A DNA stretch of 64,000 nt from NCBI RefSeq assembly GCF_007830455.1, contig NZ_VLLB01000009.1:124001-188000 (forward strand), written 5' to 3'. Source of the DNA: Pseudoduganella lurida. GTDB lineage: Bacteria > Pseudomonadota > Gammaproteobacteria > Burkholderiales > Burkholderiaceae_D. The translations under genes were made by a program, and so were the position numbers. Below, one piece after another: positions 31,807-39,591 of the stretch; within the stretch, counting starts at the first letter, position 1; each line of letters starts with the position of its first letter. The notes beneath the pieces were generated by a model. The model was not told where the DNA came from and ran no database searches. It saw only the letters and a list, made by a program, of their open reading frames with translations.

Positions 31807-33303
31807 ATGATCGTTACCAATGAGCTGGGCCGGCTGGCGCTGGCAGGCGCCTGCTGCGTTGCCTACGGTGCCATCTGCCTGATCCCGTGGCGGCACTGGC
31901 GGCACCGGCGCGCCAATGCCGGCGCGGTGGCGGCGGGCGGCTGGATCGTGGCCTACGCCAGCCAGACCGGCATCGGCGAGGAGCTGGCGCAGCAGACCGC
32001 CGCCACCTTGCGGCTGGCCGGCATCGCCGTGCGCCTGTGCGAACTGTCCGACTTGGATGCGGCGGCCCTGCAGGGCGCCGAGCGCGCGCTGTTCATCGCC
32101 AGCACCTATGGCGAGGGCGATGCGCCCGATGGCGGCGCCAGCTTTGCCGGCAAGCTGATGACGCGCGACCTGCCGCTGCCGCGGCTGCACTACGCCGTGC
32201 TGGCGCTGGGCGACAGCAGCTATGCCCACTTCTGCGGCTTCGGCCGCGCCCTCGATGCGTGGCTGGCGGCGCAGGGCGCGCAGCCGCTGTTCCCCCGCGT
32301 GGACGTCGACCGCGGCGCCACGGCCGATATCGCGCCCTGGCGCCAGCACCTGAGCCACATGGCCGGCACCAGCGATGCGCCGGACTGGGAAGCTCCCGCT
32401 TTCACCCCGTGGCGGCTGGCCGCGCGGCGGCTGCTCAATCCGGGCAGTGCCGGGGCACCGGTCTATCATCTTGAACTGGAGCCGGACGGGCTGGCAGACG
32501 AGGAGGTACCGGTCGGCCCCGCGCCGCGCGAAGCGGCATTCACCGAAGCGGCTTCTGTCGGTTCGGTATCGCAATCTGCGAAGTTGCGTCGATCGGCGAC
32601 GGGCGAGCCGCAGGGACGAGAATCACTGCAGCCTCCTGGCCGGTTGCCGGCATGGCAGTCCGGCGACCTGGTGCAGGTGGCGCCGGCCGCCGAGCCGGAC
32701 CGGCCACGCGAGTATTCGATTGCGTCAATCCCTGCCGATGGCCGCCTGCACCTGCTGGTGCGGCTGCTGCGGCATGCCGACGGCAGCACGGGCGTGGCAT
32801 CGGGCTGGCTGTGCGAGCAGGCCGGAGTCGGGGGACTCGTGCCGCTGCGGCTGCGACAGCACCGCCGCTTCCGCCTGGAAGACAATGCCACGCAGCCGCT
32901 GATCTTGATCGGCAACGGCAGCGGCATTGCCGGCCTGCGCGGCCACCTCCGCGCCCGCGTGGCAGCGGGGCAGGGCCGCAACTGGCTGCTGTTCGGCGAG
33001 CGCAACCGGGCACACGATTTCCATTACGGCGAGGAGCTGGCAGCTTGGCAGCAGGAAGGCCTGCTGGCGCGCGTGGACCTGGCGTTCTCGCGCGACCAGC
33101 CCGAGCGTCTATACGTGCAGGATGTGCTGCGGCAGGCCGGCGACGAATTGCGGGCCTGGATCAATGACGGTGCCGCCGTCTATGTGTGCGGCAGCCTGGA
33201 AGGCATGGCCGGCGGCGTCGACCGCACGCTGCGGGACCTCCTGGGCGATGCCGCCGTCGACGCGCTGGCCAGCGCTGGCCGCTATCGCCGCGACGTGTAC
33301 TGA
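31807..33303 (+). CDS. Membrane-anchored flavodoxin/NADPH-flavin reductase (sulfite reductase flavoprotein-like)
   Basis: 498 residues. One N-terminal membrane helix (about 7-28), then a flavodoxin domain (SQTGIGEELAQQ, STYGEGDAPDGG, LALGDSSYAHFCGFG). A ferredoxin-reductase module follows: FAD motif REYSIASIPADG, NADPH motif IGNGSGIAGLRGHL, and VYVCGSLEGMAGGV. It can move electrons from NADPH through FAD and FMN to a membrane partner, most likely the PepSY protein. About 35 residues (248-282), TEAASVGSVSQSAKLRRS and onward, separate the two modules and are unlike the rest in composition. Last gene of the Fur-controlled operon. Confidence 0.87.
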   Translation: MIVTNELGRLALAGACCVAYGAICLIPWRHWRHRRANAGAVAAGGWIVAYASQTGIGEELAQQTAATLRLAGIAVRLCELSDLDAAALQGAERALFIASTYGEGDAPDGGASFAGKLMTRDLPLPRLHYAVLALGDSSYAHFCGFGRALDAWLAAQGAQPLFPRVDVDRGATADIAPWRQHLSHMAGTSDAPDWEAPAFTPWRLAARRLLNPGSAGAPVYHLELEPDGLADEEVPVGPAPREAAFTEAASVGSVSQSAKLRRSATGEPQGRESLQPPGRLPAWQSGDLVQVAPAAEPDRPREYSIASIPADGRLHLLVRLLRHADGSTGVASGWLCEQAGVGGLVPLRLRQHRRFRLEDNATQPLILIGNGSGIAGLRGHLRARVAAGQGRNWLLFGERNRAHDFHYGEELAAWQQEGLLARVDLAFSRDQPERLYVQDVLRQAGDELRAWINDGAAVYVCGSLEGMAGGVDRTLRDLLGDAAVDALASAGRYRRDVY

Positions 33304-33465
33304 CGGCCGCGGGCCCTGCCGGGGCGTGCTCTGTCCGGGGGGCAGTACCGTGACAGGGCCAGGGCCACGACACCAACGAACGGCGCGTTGTCACCTCGGC
33401 CTGTGGCACCCACCGTCATGGCAATGGTTGCTGGGCCTGCATTTTCACCGGCCGTGGAGCCGCGC

Positions 33466-33492
33466 AAAAAAAAAGCCCCGGGGGAACGGGGC
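33466..33492 (-). terminator. Rho-independent terminator of the DUF2325 gene
   Basis: On the minus strand GCCCCG-TTCCCC-CGGGGC is followed by nine T, about 50 bases after the stop of the DUF2325 gene. Confidence 0.85.
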
Positions 33493-33544
33493 TGGAGAAA
33501 GGTTCCACGAGGGCGGAACCGGGAGGTAAGGGGGGCGGCCTTCG

Positions 33545-34762
33545 TCAGGTCAGTGCATCGGGCGCCAGTTCCTCGAGGCCGCGCTGCAGGCTGGAGACAC
33601 TGGGATTCTCGATGAACACGCAGCGCTTGCCGGTGCGCTTGCAGAAGTCCTTCACGCGCCAGTACGCACTGTGGCTGATGCAGCCGGTCTGGCAGATCAC
33701 CATGTCCGCGGCGGCGAGGCTTGCTTCCAGGCGGCCGGCATTGTCTTCCAGGCCGCCGTCGTGATGCGCGAACTGGCCGCCGGCCCGCTCGATCACGGCG
33801 CGGTAGCTGGCCACGTTGCCGTTGCGCCCGCCCACGCACAGGATGCTGCGCTCGGTCAGGCTCACCGGCATGCGCATCACATGTTCGATGGGGGCCGGGG
33901 CGGCCGGCGTGCTGTCTTCATGGGCGGCCGCGGCATCGGCCAGTGCGGCGTTTTGCGCCATGCTTTGCGCCACGCTTTGTGTCAACGCGCGGCGCAGGTC
34001 GATCACCTGGTCGCGCAGCATCTGTTCGCGCTCTTCCATCTGTTCGAGCCGTTGCGCCAGCCGTTCGCGCGCCGGCAGGCCGGGAATCGAGGCACGCAGT
34101 CCTTCCAGCTCCTGGCGCAGCGAATCGATGACGCTGTCCCGTCCCACCAGCTGGGCGCGCAGCTGCATCAGCGCGGCGGCATGCCGGTCCTGCTCGGCCG
34201 TGTGCTCCAGCTGCATGGCCGCGTTGCGCTTCTGCACGCGCGACAGCTCGCGGGTCAATTGGCCATTCTCTTCCACCACGGCGTTGAAGCGGTGGATGTC
34301 GGCCCGTGCGCAGGCGCCGGCCTGGTGCTGGATCATGTGCAGGTCGCGGCACATTTTTTCTTCCAGCTCCTGGGCGCAGCGCGGGTGGGTGAGGCCGGCC
34401 CAGAAGGCGCCGGCCACGTCGCCGCCCGCCACTGCGGCCTGCCACAGTTCGGCCACGCCCTCGGTGGTGCGCGCCGCGCGGAAGCGCTGGACCACGGCCG
34501 CATAACGGCGTTCCAATTCCTTCTGCAGGGCCTCCGAGAGGCGGTTGCGCGTGCCGCATTCACTCACGGCGCCCACATGGATCTCGTAATCGTCGGCCAG
34601 GATGGTGCCGCCGGTGACCTTGCCCACCAGCTTGCGCAGCGTGGCCAGCGGCAGCGAGACGCCCACCAGCGGGCAGTGGCAGGTATGCGCCAGTTCCCAG
34701 ATGCGGCGCCGCCGCGATGTCTGCGCCTCCTGCGGCGCGATGAACGGATGCTTATCGCACAT
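33545..34762 (-). CDS. DUF2325 protein with long coiled coil
   Basis: 405 residues from ATG 34762 (MCDKHPF), behind AGGTGG. The C-terminal 95 residues are a DUF2325 domain: SILCVGGRNGNVASYRAVIE at its start, then QTGCISHSAYWRVKDFCKRTGKRCVFI. Residues about 170-290 form a coiled coil (repeated Leu/Gln heptads such as LRAQLVGRDSVIDSLRQELE). The N-terminal third has Cys-rich CHCPLVGVS and may bind metal. DUF2325 proteins often accompany iron or redox genes, but their activity is unknown. Two bases separate it from the small gene upstream, so it is in the hemP operon. Confidence 0.8.
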   Translation of the reverse strand: MCDKHPFIAPQEAQTSRRRRIWELAHTCHCPLVGVSLPLATLRKLVGKVTGGTILADDYEIHVGAVSECGTRNRLSEALQKELERRYAAVVQRFRAARTTEGVAELWQAAVAGGDVAGAFWAGLTHPRCAQELEEKMCRDLHMIQHQAGACARADIHRFNAVVEENGQLTRELSRVQKRNAAMQLEHTAEQDRHAAALMQLRAQLVGRDSVIDSLRQELEGLRASIPGLPARERLAQRLEQMEEREQMLRDQVIDLRRALTQSVAQSMAQNAALADAAAAHEDSTPAAPAPIEHVMRMPVSLTERSILCVGGRNGNVASYRAVIERAGGQFAHHDGGLEDNAGRLEASLAAADMVICQTGCISHSAYWRVKDFCKRTGKRCVFIENPSVSSLQRGLEELAPDALT

Positions 34763-34764
34763 GT

Positions 34765-35094
34765 TCACACCACCTGCGCGGTGGGACGGCTGCGGTGCAT
34801 CAGGCGCGCCAGGAAGCCGTCGTCCTTCTTCTGCGGCCGCGGCATCGTGCGCTCCACCACGCCCGCCCATTGCTCGGACAACTGCTGGCAGGTGGCCGAC
34901 AGCACCGGCGACAAGCCGGGCAGCGCCGCCAGCGCCTTCAGGTGCCGTTCGATGACGGAGGCCAGCTTCACGCAGCCCTTGCCATCGGCCGTGTAGTGCG
35001 ACATCAGGTGCAGCACGGCGGACAGCATCAGCTCCGGGTGCTGGGTGCCCGCAGTAGGGGCGAGGTAGATTGGATCGTTAGGGTCGACAGCCAT
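34765..35094 (-). CDS. Small conserved-type hypothetical protein between hemP and DUF2325 gene
   Basis: 109 residues from ATG 35094 (MAVDPNDPIYLAP), with AGGAG at good spacing. The body is mostly helical (ELMLSAVLHLMSHYTADG, then VIERHLKALAALPGLSPVLS) and ends in a basic tail. I do not recognise the family. It lies 111 bases after hemP and two bases before the DUF2325 gene, suggesting joint iron-dependent expression. Confidence 0.7.
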   Translation of the reverse strand: MAVDPNDPIYLAPTAGTQHPELMLSAVLHLMSHYTADGKGCVKLASVIERHLKALAALPGLSPVLSATCQQLSEQWAGVVERTMPRPQKKDDGFLARLMHRSRPTAQVV

Positions 35095-35205
35095 CGGATA
35101 CTCCTGGACATGATCAGCTGGCGACGGCTGGCTGGGGAGGGTGGTGAGACGTTGCGGATGCTGCGCCGTGCGCAATCCCTGGCAACGCAGTCTCGGGCAA
35201 GCCGT

Positions 35206-35391
35206 TCAGGCGGTGAGGATCAGCTTGTTCAGCTGGGTGATGCGCAGGCGATAGATGCGGCCGGCGTGTTCGATCTCCACTTCGCGCTGGTCCTGCATCA
35301 GGCCGGCGGTGGTGAGGCGGCGGACGGCGGCAGGCTGCGATTGCCGGGATCCCTGTGCTTGCTGGACGGACTGGTTGGCTGGGGTCTGCAT
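35206..35391 (-). CDS. hemP: Hemin uptake protein HemP
   Basis: 61 residues. The C-terminal half carries the HemP signature (VEIEHAGRIYRLRITQLNKL, then ILT). In betaproteobacteria HemP is a small cytoplasmic regulator or accessory needed for expression of haem and siderophore uptake genes. GAGGA precedes the ATG, and a Fur box lies immediately upstream. No haem receptor or ABC transporter gene is next to it; instead two proteins of unknown function follow in the same direction. Confidence 0.9.
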   Translation of the reverse strand: MQTPANQSVQQAQGSRQSQPAAVRRLTTAGLMQDQREVEIEHAGRIYRLRITQLNKLILTA

Positions 35392-35401
35392 GATGTCCTC
35401 A

Positions 35402-35424
35402 AATAAGAATGATTCGCATTTGCA
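35402..35424 (-). promoter_or_regulatory. Fur box upstream of hemP
   Basis: AATAAGAATGATTCGCATTT and the next bases contain overlapping hexamers of the Fur type (GAATGATTCGCATT is a common proteobacterial variant), 11-33 bases before the hemP ATG. Confidence 0.7.
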
Positions 35425-35490
35425 TTATTCGGCAGGGCTGCCGGAAATGCAAGCGATTTCTTGCTGCCGGGCGTGGCACGGCACGTCGCG

Positions 35491-35645
35491 GCTCGTGTCC
35501 TGGTGCCAGGCACCAGGACACGAGCTCGGCAGATGTCGTTGTCTCGTTGCCTGCCCCGGTGCCTGGCACCAGGACACGAGCTCGACGGATCTCACGGCGT
35601 CCGGCACTGCAGTGTCACGGTGCCTGGCCCCGGGACACGAATCCG
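35491..35645. repeat. Cluster of three GGTGCCAGGCACC palindromes
   Basis: The first unit (35491-35525) is a perfect palindrome: 17-base arms GCTCGTGTCCTGGTGCC and complement around one central base. Two imperfect units follow at about 35557-35590 and 35612-35645 (core GGTGCCTGGCCCC in the last). They fill the 315-base gap between hemP and the Fnr-type gene, beside the terminator of the latter. Confidence 0.88.
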
Positions 35646-35657
35646 GCAGTCGAAGAT

Positions 35658-35683
35658 AAAAAAAGGCCCGCCGAAGCGGGCCC
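35658..35683 (-). terminator. Rho-independent terminator of the Crp/Fnr-type gene
   Basis: On the minus strand GGCCCGC-TTCG-GCGGGCC followed by seven T, 23 bases after the stop of the regulator gene. Confidence 0.88.
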
Positions 35684-35706
35684 AAGCTGGGTTCGGAACG
35701 GTGATG

Positions 35707-36588
35707 TCAGACGGCGGCCACCAGCTGGATGGGCGGCGTTGGTGTGGCGGTGGCGGCAGCCGCGGCGGCATCGGCGGCGGCCTTGCGGTTCGCTGGCGAC
35801 TTGCTGCGCGAGCGGGAGGGCGGCAGGCGGCGCAATGTTTTCAGGGCTTCCGCATCCTTGATGCCGATGGTGCGCTGGTCGACGGTGATCAGGCCGATCT
35901 CGTTGAAGGCGGACAGCGTGCGGCTCACCGTTTCCAGCGTGAGGCCCAGGTAGCTGCCGATTTCATGGCGCGTCATGCGCAGGTTGAACAGCTTGCTCGA
36001 ATAGCCCATCTGCGCGAAGCGGTCCGCCAGCGAGACAAGGAAGCGGGCCACGCGGGCCTCGGCACTGAGCGCGCCCAGCATGCCGATCATGGCCTGCTCG
36101 CGCACCAGCTCGCGGCTCATCACGCCGTACATCATGTTTTCCAGTTCCAGGTGCACGCGGCCCAGCGCCGTCAGCTTCTTGAACGGCAGCAGGATCAGGT
36201 CGCAGTCGGACAGCGCGACGGCTTCGGAGGCGTAGTGGCGGCTGTGGATGCCGTCCACGCCCAGCATGTCGCCCTTCATCGGGAAGCTGAGCACCTGTTC
36301 GTTGCCGAATTCATCGATCAGCACGGTTTTCAGGAAGCCGGAATTGACGATGTACAGCGTATCGAACGGCTGGCCGATCGTGTGGATGCGCTGGCCGGTC
36401 TTGAACTGCACGTGCTGGAACAGCAGTTCTTCGGCATTCACGGAGCAGGCGGCCGGAATGTGCAGCAGGTCGCACACTTCCTTCAGGTTCGACCACAGGC
36501 GCCCCTGGCGCTGGCGCCCGGCCTCCATGGCAGGCGATTGGGCGGCGGGTGCGGCGGCCCGCGCTTCGGACATTTGCGTTGGGAGCAT
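35707..36588 (-). CDS. Crp/Fnr-family transcriptional regulator
   Basis: 293 residues. A cyclic-nucleotide-type beta barrel (about 50-170) includes GQPFDTLYIVNSGFLKTVLI and GDMLGVDGIHSRHYASEA. The C-terminal helix-turn-helix is TRHEIGSYLGLTLETVSRTL, with the E-SR recognition pattern of FNR proteins, so it should bind TTGAT-N4-ATCAA-like sites. C39 and C48 are in the N-terminal part but the four-cysteine iron-sulphur spacing of FNR is not evident. The last 45 residues are a basic and Ala-rich extension. AGGAG lies six bases before the ATG. A likely target is the FNR box before the nearby universal stress gene. Confidence 0.88.
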   Translation of the reverse strand: MLPTQMSEARAAAPAAQSPAMEAGRQRQGRLWSNLKEVCDLLHIPAACSVNAEELLFQHVQFKTGQRIHTIGQPFDTLYIVNSGFLKTVLIDEFGNEQVLSFPMKGDMLGVDGIHSRHYASEAVALSDCDLILLPFKKLTALGRVHLELENMMYGVMSRELVREQAMIGMLGALSAEARVARFLVSLADRFAQMGYSSKLFNLRMTRHEIGSYLGLTLETVSRTLSAFNEIGLITVDQRTIGIKDAEALKTLRRLPPSRSRSKSPANRKAAADAAAAAATATPTPPIQLVAAV

Positions 36589-37158
36589 GCTTATCTCCTG
36601 GTTTCAGGTCATCGTTCGGAACGTCGGTGGACGGCGGTGTTCTGAAGCTGGATACCGACCGGTGTTTCCGGCAAGGGCAGCAACGGTAGCGAGCAGCTTT
36701 TAATACGAGACAGAATCTGCAAAGCTGAAACGGTTGGAACTGGAAACTTCGAATTGCAGGACAGTTGTTTCGAGCCCGAATGTCTCTGGTGCTTTTTTGA
36801 ACCCGGATGAATCGGGTTTCATTTCCCGTTGCGACGATTACTCGAATGCCGGTTTTGTTGCGAGCCGTGTGGGTGCCAGCTTTTCAACCGCCCGGCCTGG
36901 AGCCCGCTTCCGTGCCCCGGTTAACTTCCGATTTTTAAATCGACCCGAGTCTGTCGATCTTGATCTTTGCCGGATCCGGTGCAGCTTTCCTTGGGGATCG
37001 GGCAGGAAGTGGCGGAATGGTTTCAGTATGCCAACGAGGCAGGGGGATGGGTATCGGCAATGGCTGAATGTACGCGTAGGAGCTAGCGACAATCTGTAGG
37101 ACTTTTCCTACCCACCGAACGCATTAAGGAGGATAAAAGAAACAGGCGCCGAAGTTAA
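36589..37158. other. 570-base intergenic region
   Basis: Lower GC than the neighbours and no convincing gene: the open frame at 36734-37099 has no ribosome site or familiar features. The region should hold the promoter of the Fnr-type gene. It contains the GTAGG-N6-CCTAC site and half-site GTAGG at 37076-37080. Confidence 0.6.
37095..37112. promoter_or_regulatory. GacA-box-like motif (TGTAGG-N6-CCTACC)
   Basis: TGTAGG-ACTTTT-CCTACC, the best of three such sites in the window, lies just beyond the 3' end of a NarL/GacA-type response regulator gene and about 510 bases upstream of the Fnr-type gene. Confidence 0.5.
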
Positions 37159-37803
37159 TCAGCTTTTGAAAGGCGAGAGTAACTTGTGGGCAACGGCGTA
37201 TTGCACCATTTCCGACAACGATGTCATTCCCATTTTCTGCATGATGCGGGTTTTATGCGTGCTGACGGTTTTTACGGAAAGGTGCAGGCCATTGGCGATT
37301 TCGGTAATCGACTTGCCGGAAACCAGTAGCGAGAAAACCTCGAATTCGCGGTCCGACAGCTGCTTGTGGAGCAGGCTTTCGTTGGGCATCATGATATTCA
37401 GTGCCAGCTGCTCGGCGACCTCGGTGCTGATGTAGGGGCGACCGGAAGCGACCTTGCGGATCGCGCCCACCAGCTGCGTGCCGGCGCTTTCCTTGGTGAG
37501 ATAGCCCTGCGCGCCGGCGCGGATGGCGCGCACCGCATACTGTTCCTCTTCGTGCATCGTGAGGATCAGCACGTTCAGCTTCGGCGCCTCGCCACGGATC
37601 TGGCGGATCAGGTCCACGCCGCTGCGCCCCGGCATCGACAGGTCGAGCAGCAGCAGGTCGAAACCGCCCTGGCGCACGTGTCGCAATACCTCGAAGCCAT
37701 CCACCGCTTCGCCGACGATATCGATATCGGGTGCGCCATCGAGAATGCGCTTGAGCCCTTCGCGCATGATGGTGTGGTCGTCCGCAATGACAATTCTGAT
37801 CAT
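37159..37803 (-). CDS. NarL/FixJ (GacA-like) response regulator
   Basis: 214 residues. The receiver has DD at 8-9, phosphoacceptor D54 in LLLLDLSMPGRSG and a conserved Lys in YLTKES. The LuxR-type helix-turn-helix at about 148-205 reads LSDREFEVFSLLVSGKSI then HLSVKTVSTHKTRIMQKMGM. No cognate kinase is adjacent. It lies 96 bases after the universal stress gene in the same direction. GacA/UvrY, of this family, binds TGTAAG-N6-CTTACA, so this protein is a candidate reader of the GTAGG-N6-CCTAC sites; that link is inference. Confidence 0.9.
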   Translation of the reverse strand: MIRIVIADDHTIMREGLKRILDGAPDIDIVGEAVDGFEVLRHVRQGGFDLLLLDLSMPGRSGVDLIRQIRGEAPKLNVLILTMHEEEQYAVRAIRAGAQGYLTKESAGTQLVGAIRKVASGRPYISTEVAEQLALNIMMPNESLLHKQLSDREFEVFSLLVSGKSITEIANGLHLSVKTVSTHKTRIMQKMGMTSLSEMVQYAVAHKLLSPFKS

Positions 37804-37899
37804 GAAGTGGTTTCGGTTATGCGCGGGCCGGAAATTGCCACCGCGCGCGCCAACGTGACAGCGGCGCGCGGCGCCGGCCCGGCGGCCTGCTGTTCTGCA

Positions 37900-38379
37900 T
37901 TATTCATCCGGCAAGGGTTCCTTCAGCAGGCGGTGCACCAGCACGGGAATCGGCGAATGCGACAGCACCTTGTTCGTCACGCTGCCCAGCAATAACTGGC
38001 CCCAGCCGCTGCGGCCATGTGAACCCATGAATATCAGGTCGCAGCCCTTTTGGCCGGCGATTTCCACGATCTTCAATGCCGCCGTTTCCGAAAAGGCCGT
38101 CATCGTTTCGCAGCGCAGCCCTTTTCTGGCACATGAATCGACGATCGACTGGACATGGTCGCTGCCGGCGCGGCGCATTGCAGCCCGATATTCTTCTTCG
38201 CCCGGATAACTGGGCGGAATGATTTCGACATAAATGGGATACTGGTATTCCGGCGCGACGAACAGGGCCAGCACCTCGGCGCCCAGCTGCTGGGCAAACG
38301 CGACGCCGGCGCACGCCGTCATGCGCGACACGGTGGAACCATCCGTGGTAATCAGAATCTTCCGATACATGCCGGCCAC
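37900..38379 (-). CDS. Universal stress protein (UspA family)
   Basis: 159 residues. N-terminal KILITTDGSTVS and C-terminal GSHGRSGWGQLLLGSVTNKV followed by SHSPIPVLV form the ATP-binding G-2x-G-9x-G-S/T pattern of ATP-binding Usp proteins. A start at the second ATG (MYRK, 38370) is also possible. A near-consensus FNR box lies about 95 bases upstream, pointing to induction when oxygen is low, probably by the Fnr-type regulator encoded two genes downstream. Confidence 0.9.
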   Translation of the reverse strand: MAGMYRKILITTDGSTVSRMTACAGVAFAQQLGAEVLALFVAPEYQYPIYVEIIPPSYPGEEEYRAAMRRAGSDHVQSIVDSCARKGLRCETMTAFSETAALKIVEIAGQKGCDLIFMGSHGRSGWGQLLLGSVTNKVLSHSPIPVLVHRLLKEPLPDE

Positions 38380-38733
38380 CCTGTAACGAACCGTAGCGAA
38401 TTGTCAGCGAAAAACAGTAGGTGCGGATTTCGCATTGTAGCCGCGAATCGAGTCCTTGTCTGGATGTAAAGAATTGATCTTTCTCAAGAAAGAGCACCGT
38501 ATGGCGCAAGCTTGTCTTCGAAAACATGTTTGTTTAAGACAAACACTTGCCGCCCAAATACAACACAAAGGGAGGGTTTTCCTGCCCTGCCACCCGTTTG
38601 AAGAGGCCGCGATTGAACAAGCAGGCGACCCCCTGCTACACTCGCGAAAGTGCGTTAATATTGCCGAGCGTCATCATGACAGAACTTCAGGCAGTGTGAC
38701 GGAAGCAATTTTTGATTATGGAGAAGCAGGGAA
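38380..38733. other. Divergent intergenic region between the usp gene and cheZ
   Basis: 354 bases without a gene. Beyond the FNR box at 38474-38487 it is AT-rich around 38500-38580. No clear sigma-28 promoter for the chemotaxis genes was recognised. Confidence 0.5.
38474..38487 (-). promoter_or_regulatory. FNR/ANR box upstream of the universal stress gene
   Basis: TTGAT-CTTT-CTCAA matches the FNR consensus TTGAT-N4-ATCAA at nine of ten defined positions, with the normal 4-base spacer. Confidence 0.7.
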
Positions 38734-39591
38734 ATGACCGACGCCGCTGATGATTTCGACGCATTATTCGAGGAAGTGTCCGCGCAGCGCGCCAGCGCTC
38801 CCGCACCCGCTCCTGCGCCCGCACCCGCGCCGGCAGGGGCGGCCGAAGACGACCTGGAAAGCCTGTTCGACGAGATCTCGTCCAAGAGCACCCCGGCCAG
38901 CGCGCCGGCACCGGCCGTAGCCGCTGCCCCGGCGCCGGCCCCTGCCGCAACTGCCCCGGCCGCGGACGGCGAAGAGGCCCCGCAGGATGGCACCATGTTC
39001 GAACGCCTGGGCGGCATCGTCCGCCTGCTGCACGACTCGCTGCGCGAACTGGGCTACGACAAGGCGCTGACCGAGGCGTCGTCGCAGATCAACGACGCGC
39101 AGGACCGCCTGGAATACGTGGCCACGCTGACCGAGCAGGCCGCCAACAAGGTGCTGAACACGCTGGACGACGGCATGCCGGCCCAGGACGTGCTGTCGAA
39201 GAAGTCGAAGGAAATGGAAGACCGCTGGGCCGCGCTGTTCGACGGCAAGCTCAGCATCGACGAATTCAAGAAGCTGGCCGGCGACTCGCGCTCGTTCGCG
39301 CAGGCCGTGTCGGAAGCCACTGAAGCCGAAAAGGCGCGCCTGCTGGAAATCATGATGGCGCAGGACTTCCAGGACATCACCGGCCAGCTGATCAAGAAAG
39401 TGGTGATCATCACGAAGACGGTGGAGGCCGAGCTGGCCCAGCTGCTGAAGGATAACGCACCGGCCGACAAGCGCGAGAAGATCGCGCAGAAAGAGGCCCT
39501 GGAAGTGCAGCTGATGAGCGGCCCGTCGGCCCCGTCGGTGGCGCTGAACCAGGACAATGTGGACGATCTGCTTGCCGACCTGGGGTTCTGA
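38734..39591 (+). CDS. cheZ: Chemotaxis protein CheZ (CheY-P phosphatase)
   Basis: 285 residues. CheZ accelerates CheY-P dephosphorylation. The active-site segment QDFQDITGQLIKKV places D214 and Q218 at the positions of Escherichia coli D143 and Q147. The C-terminal peptide QDNVDDLLADLGF fits the CheY-binding tail. A long four-helix region precedes the active site. The first 90 residues are an Ala/Pro-rich extension with two related acidic peptides (DDFDALFEEVSAQ and DDLESLFDEISSK), unusual for CheZ. The stop shares a base with the cheA start. No cheY lies beside it. Confidence 0.9.
   Translation: MTDAADDFDALFEEVSAQRASAPAPAPAPAPAPAGAAEDDLESLFDEISSKSTPASAPAPAVAAAPAPAPAATAPAADGEEAPQDGTMFERLGGIVRLLHDSLRELGYDKALTEASSQINDAQDRLEYVATLTEQAANKVLNTLDDGMPAQDVLSKKSKEMEDRWAALFDGKLSIDEFKKLAGDSRSFAQAVSEATEAEKARLLEIMMAQDFQDITGQLIKKVVIITKTVEAELAQLLKDNAPADKREKIAQKEALEVQLMSGPSAPSVALNQDNVDDLLADLGF

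Noticed and set aside
35707..36588. Classical oxygen-sensing FNR with four-cysteine iron-sulphur site
   Set aside because: Only two N-terminal cysteines with non-FNR spacing are seen; kept as a Crp/Fnr-family regulator.
36734..37099. Possible 121-codon gene in the intergenic region before the Fnr-type gene
   Set aside because: No ribosome-binding site, no familiar motif, and composition like non-coding DNA; it also runs into the GTAGG motif.
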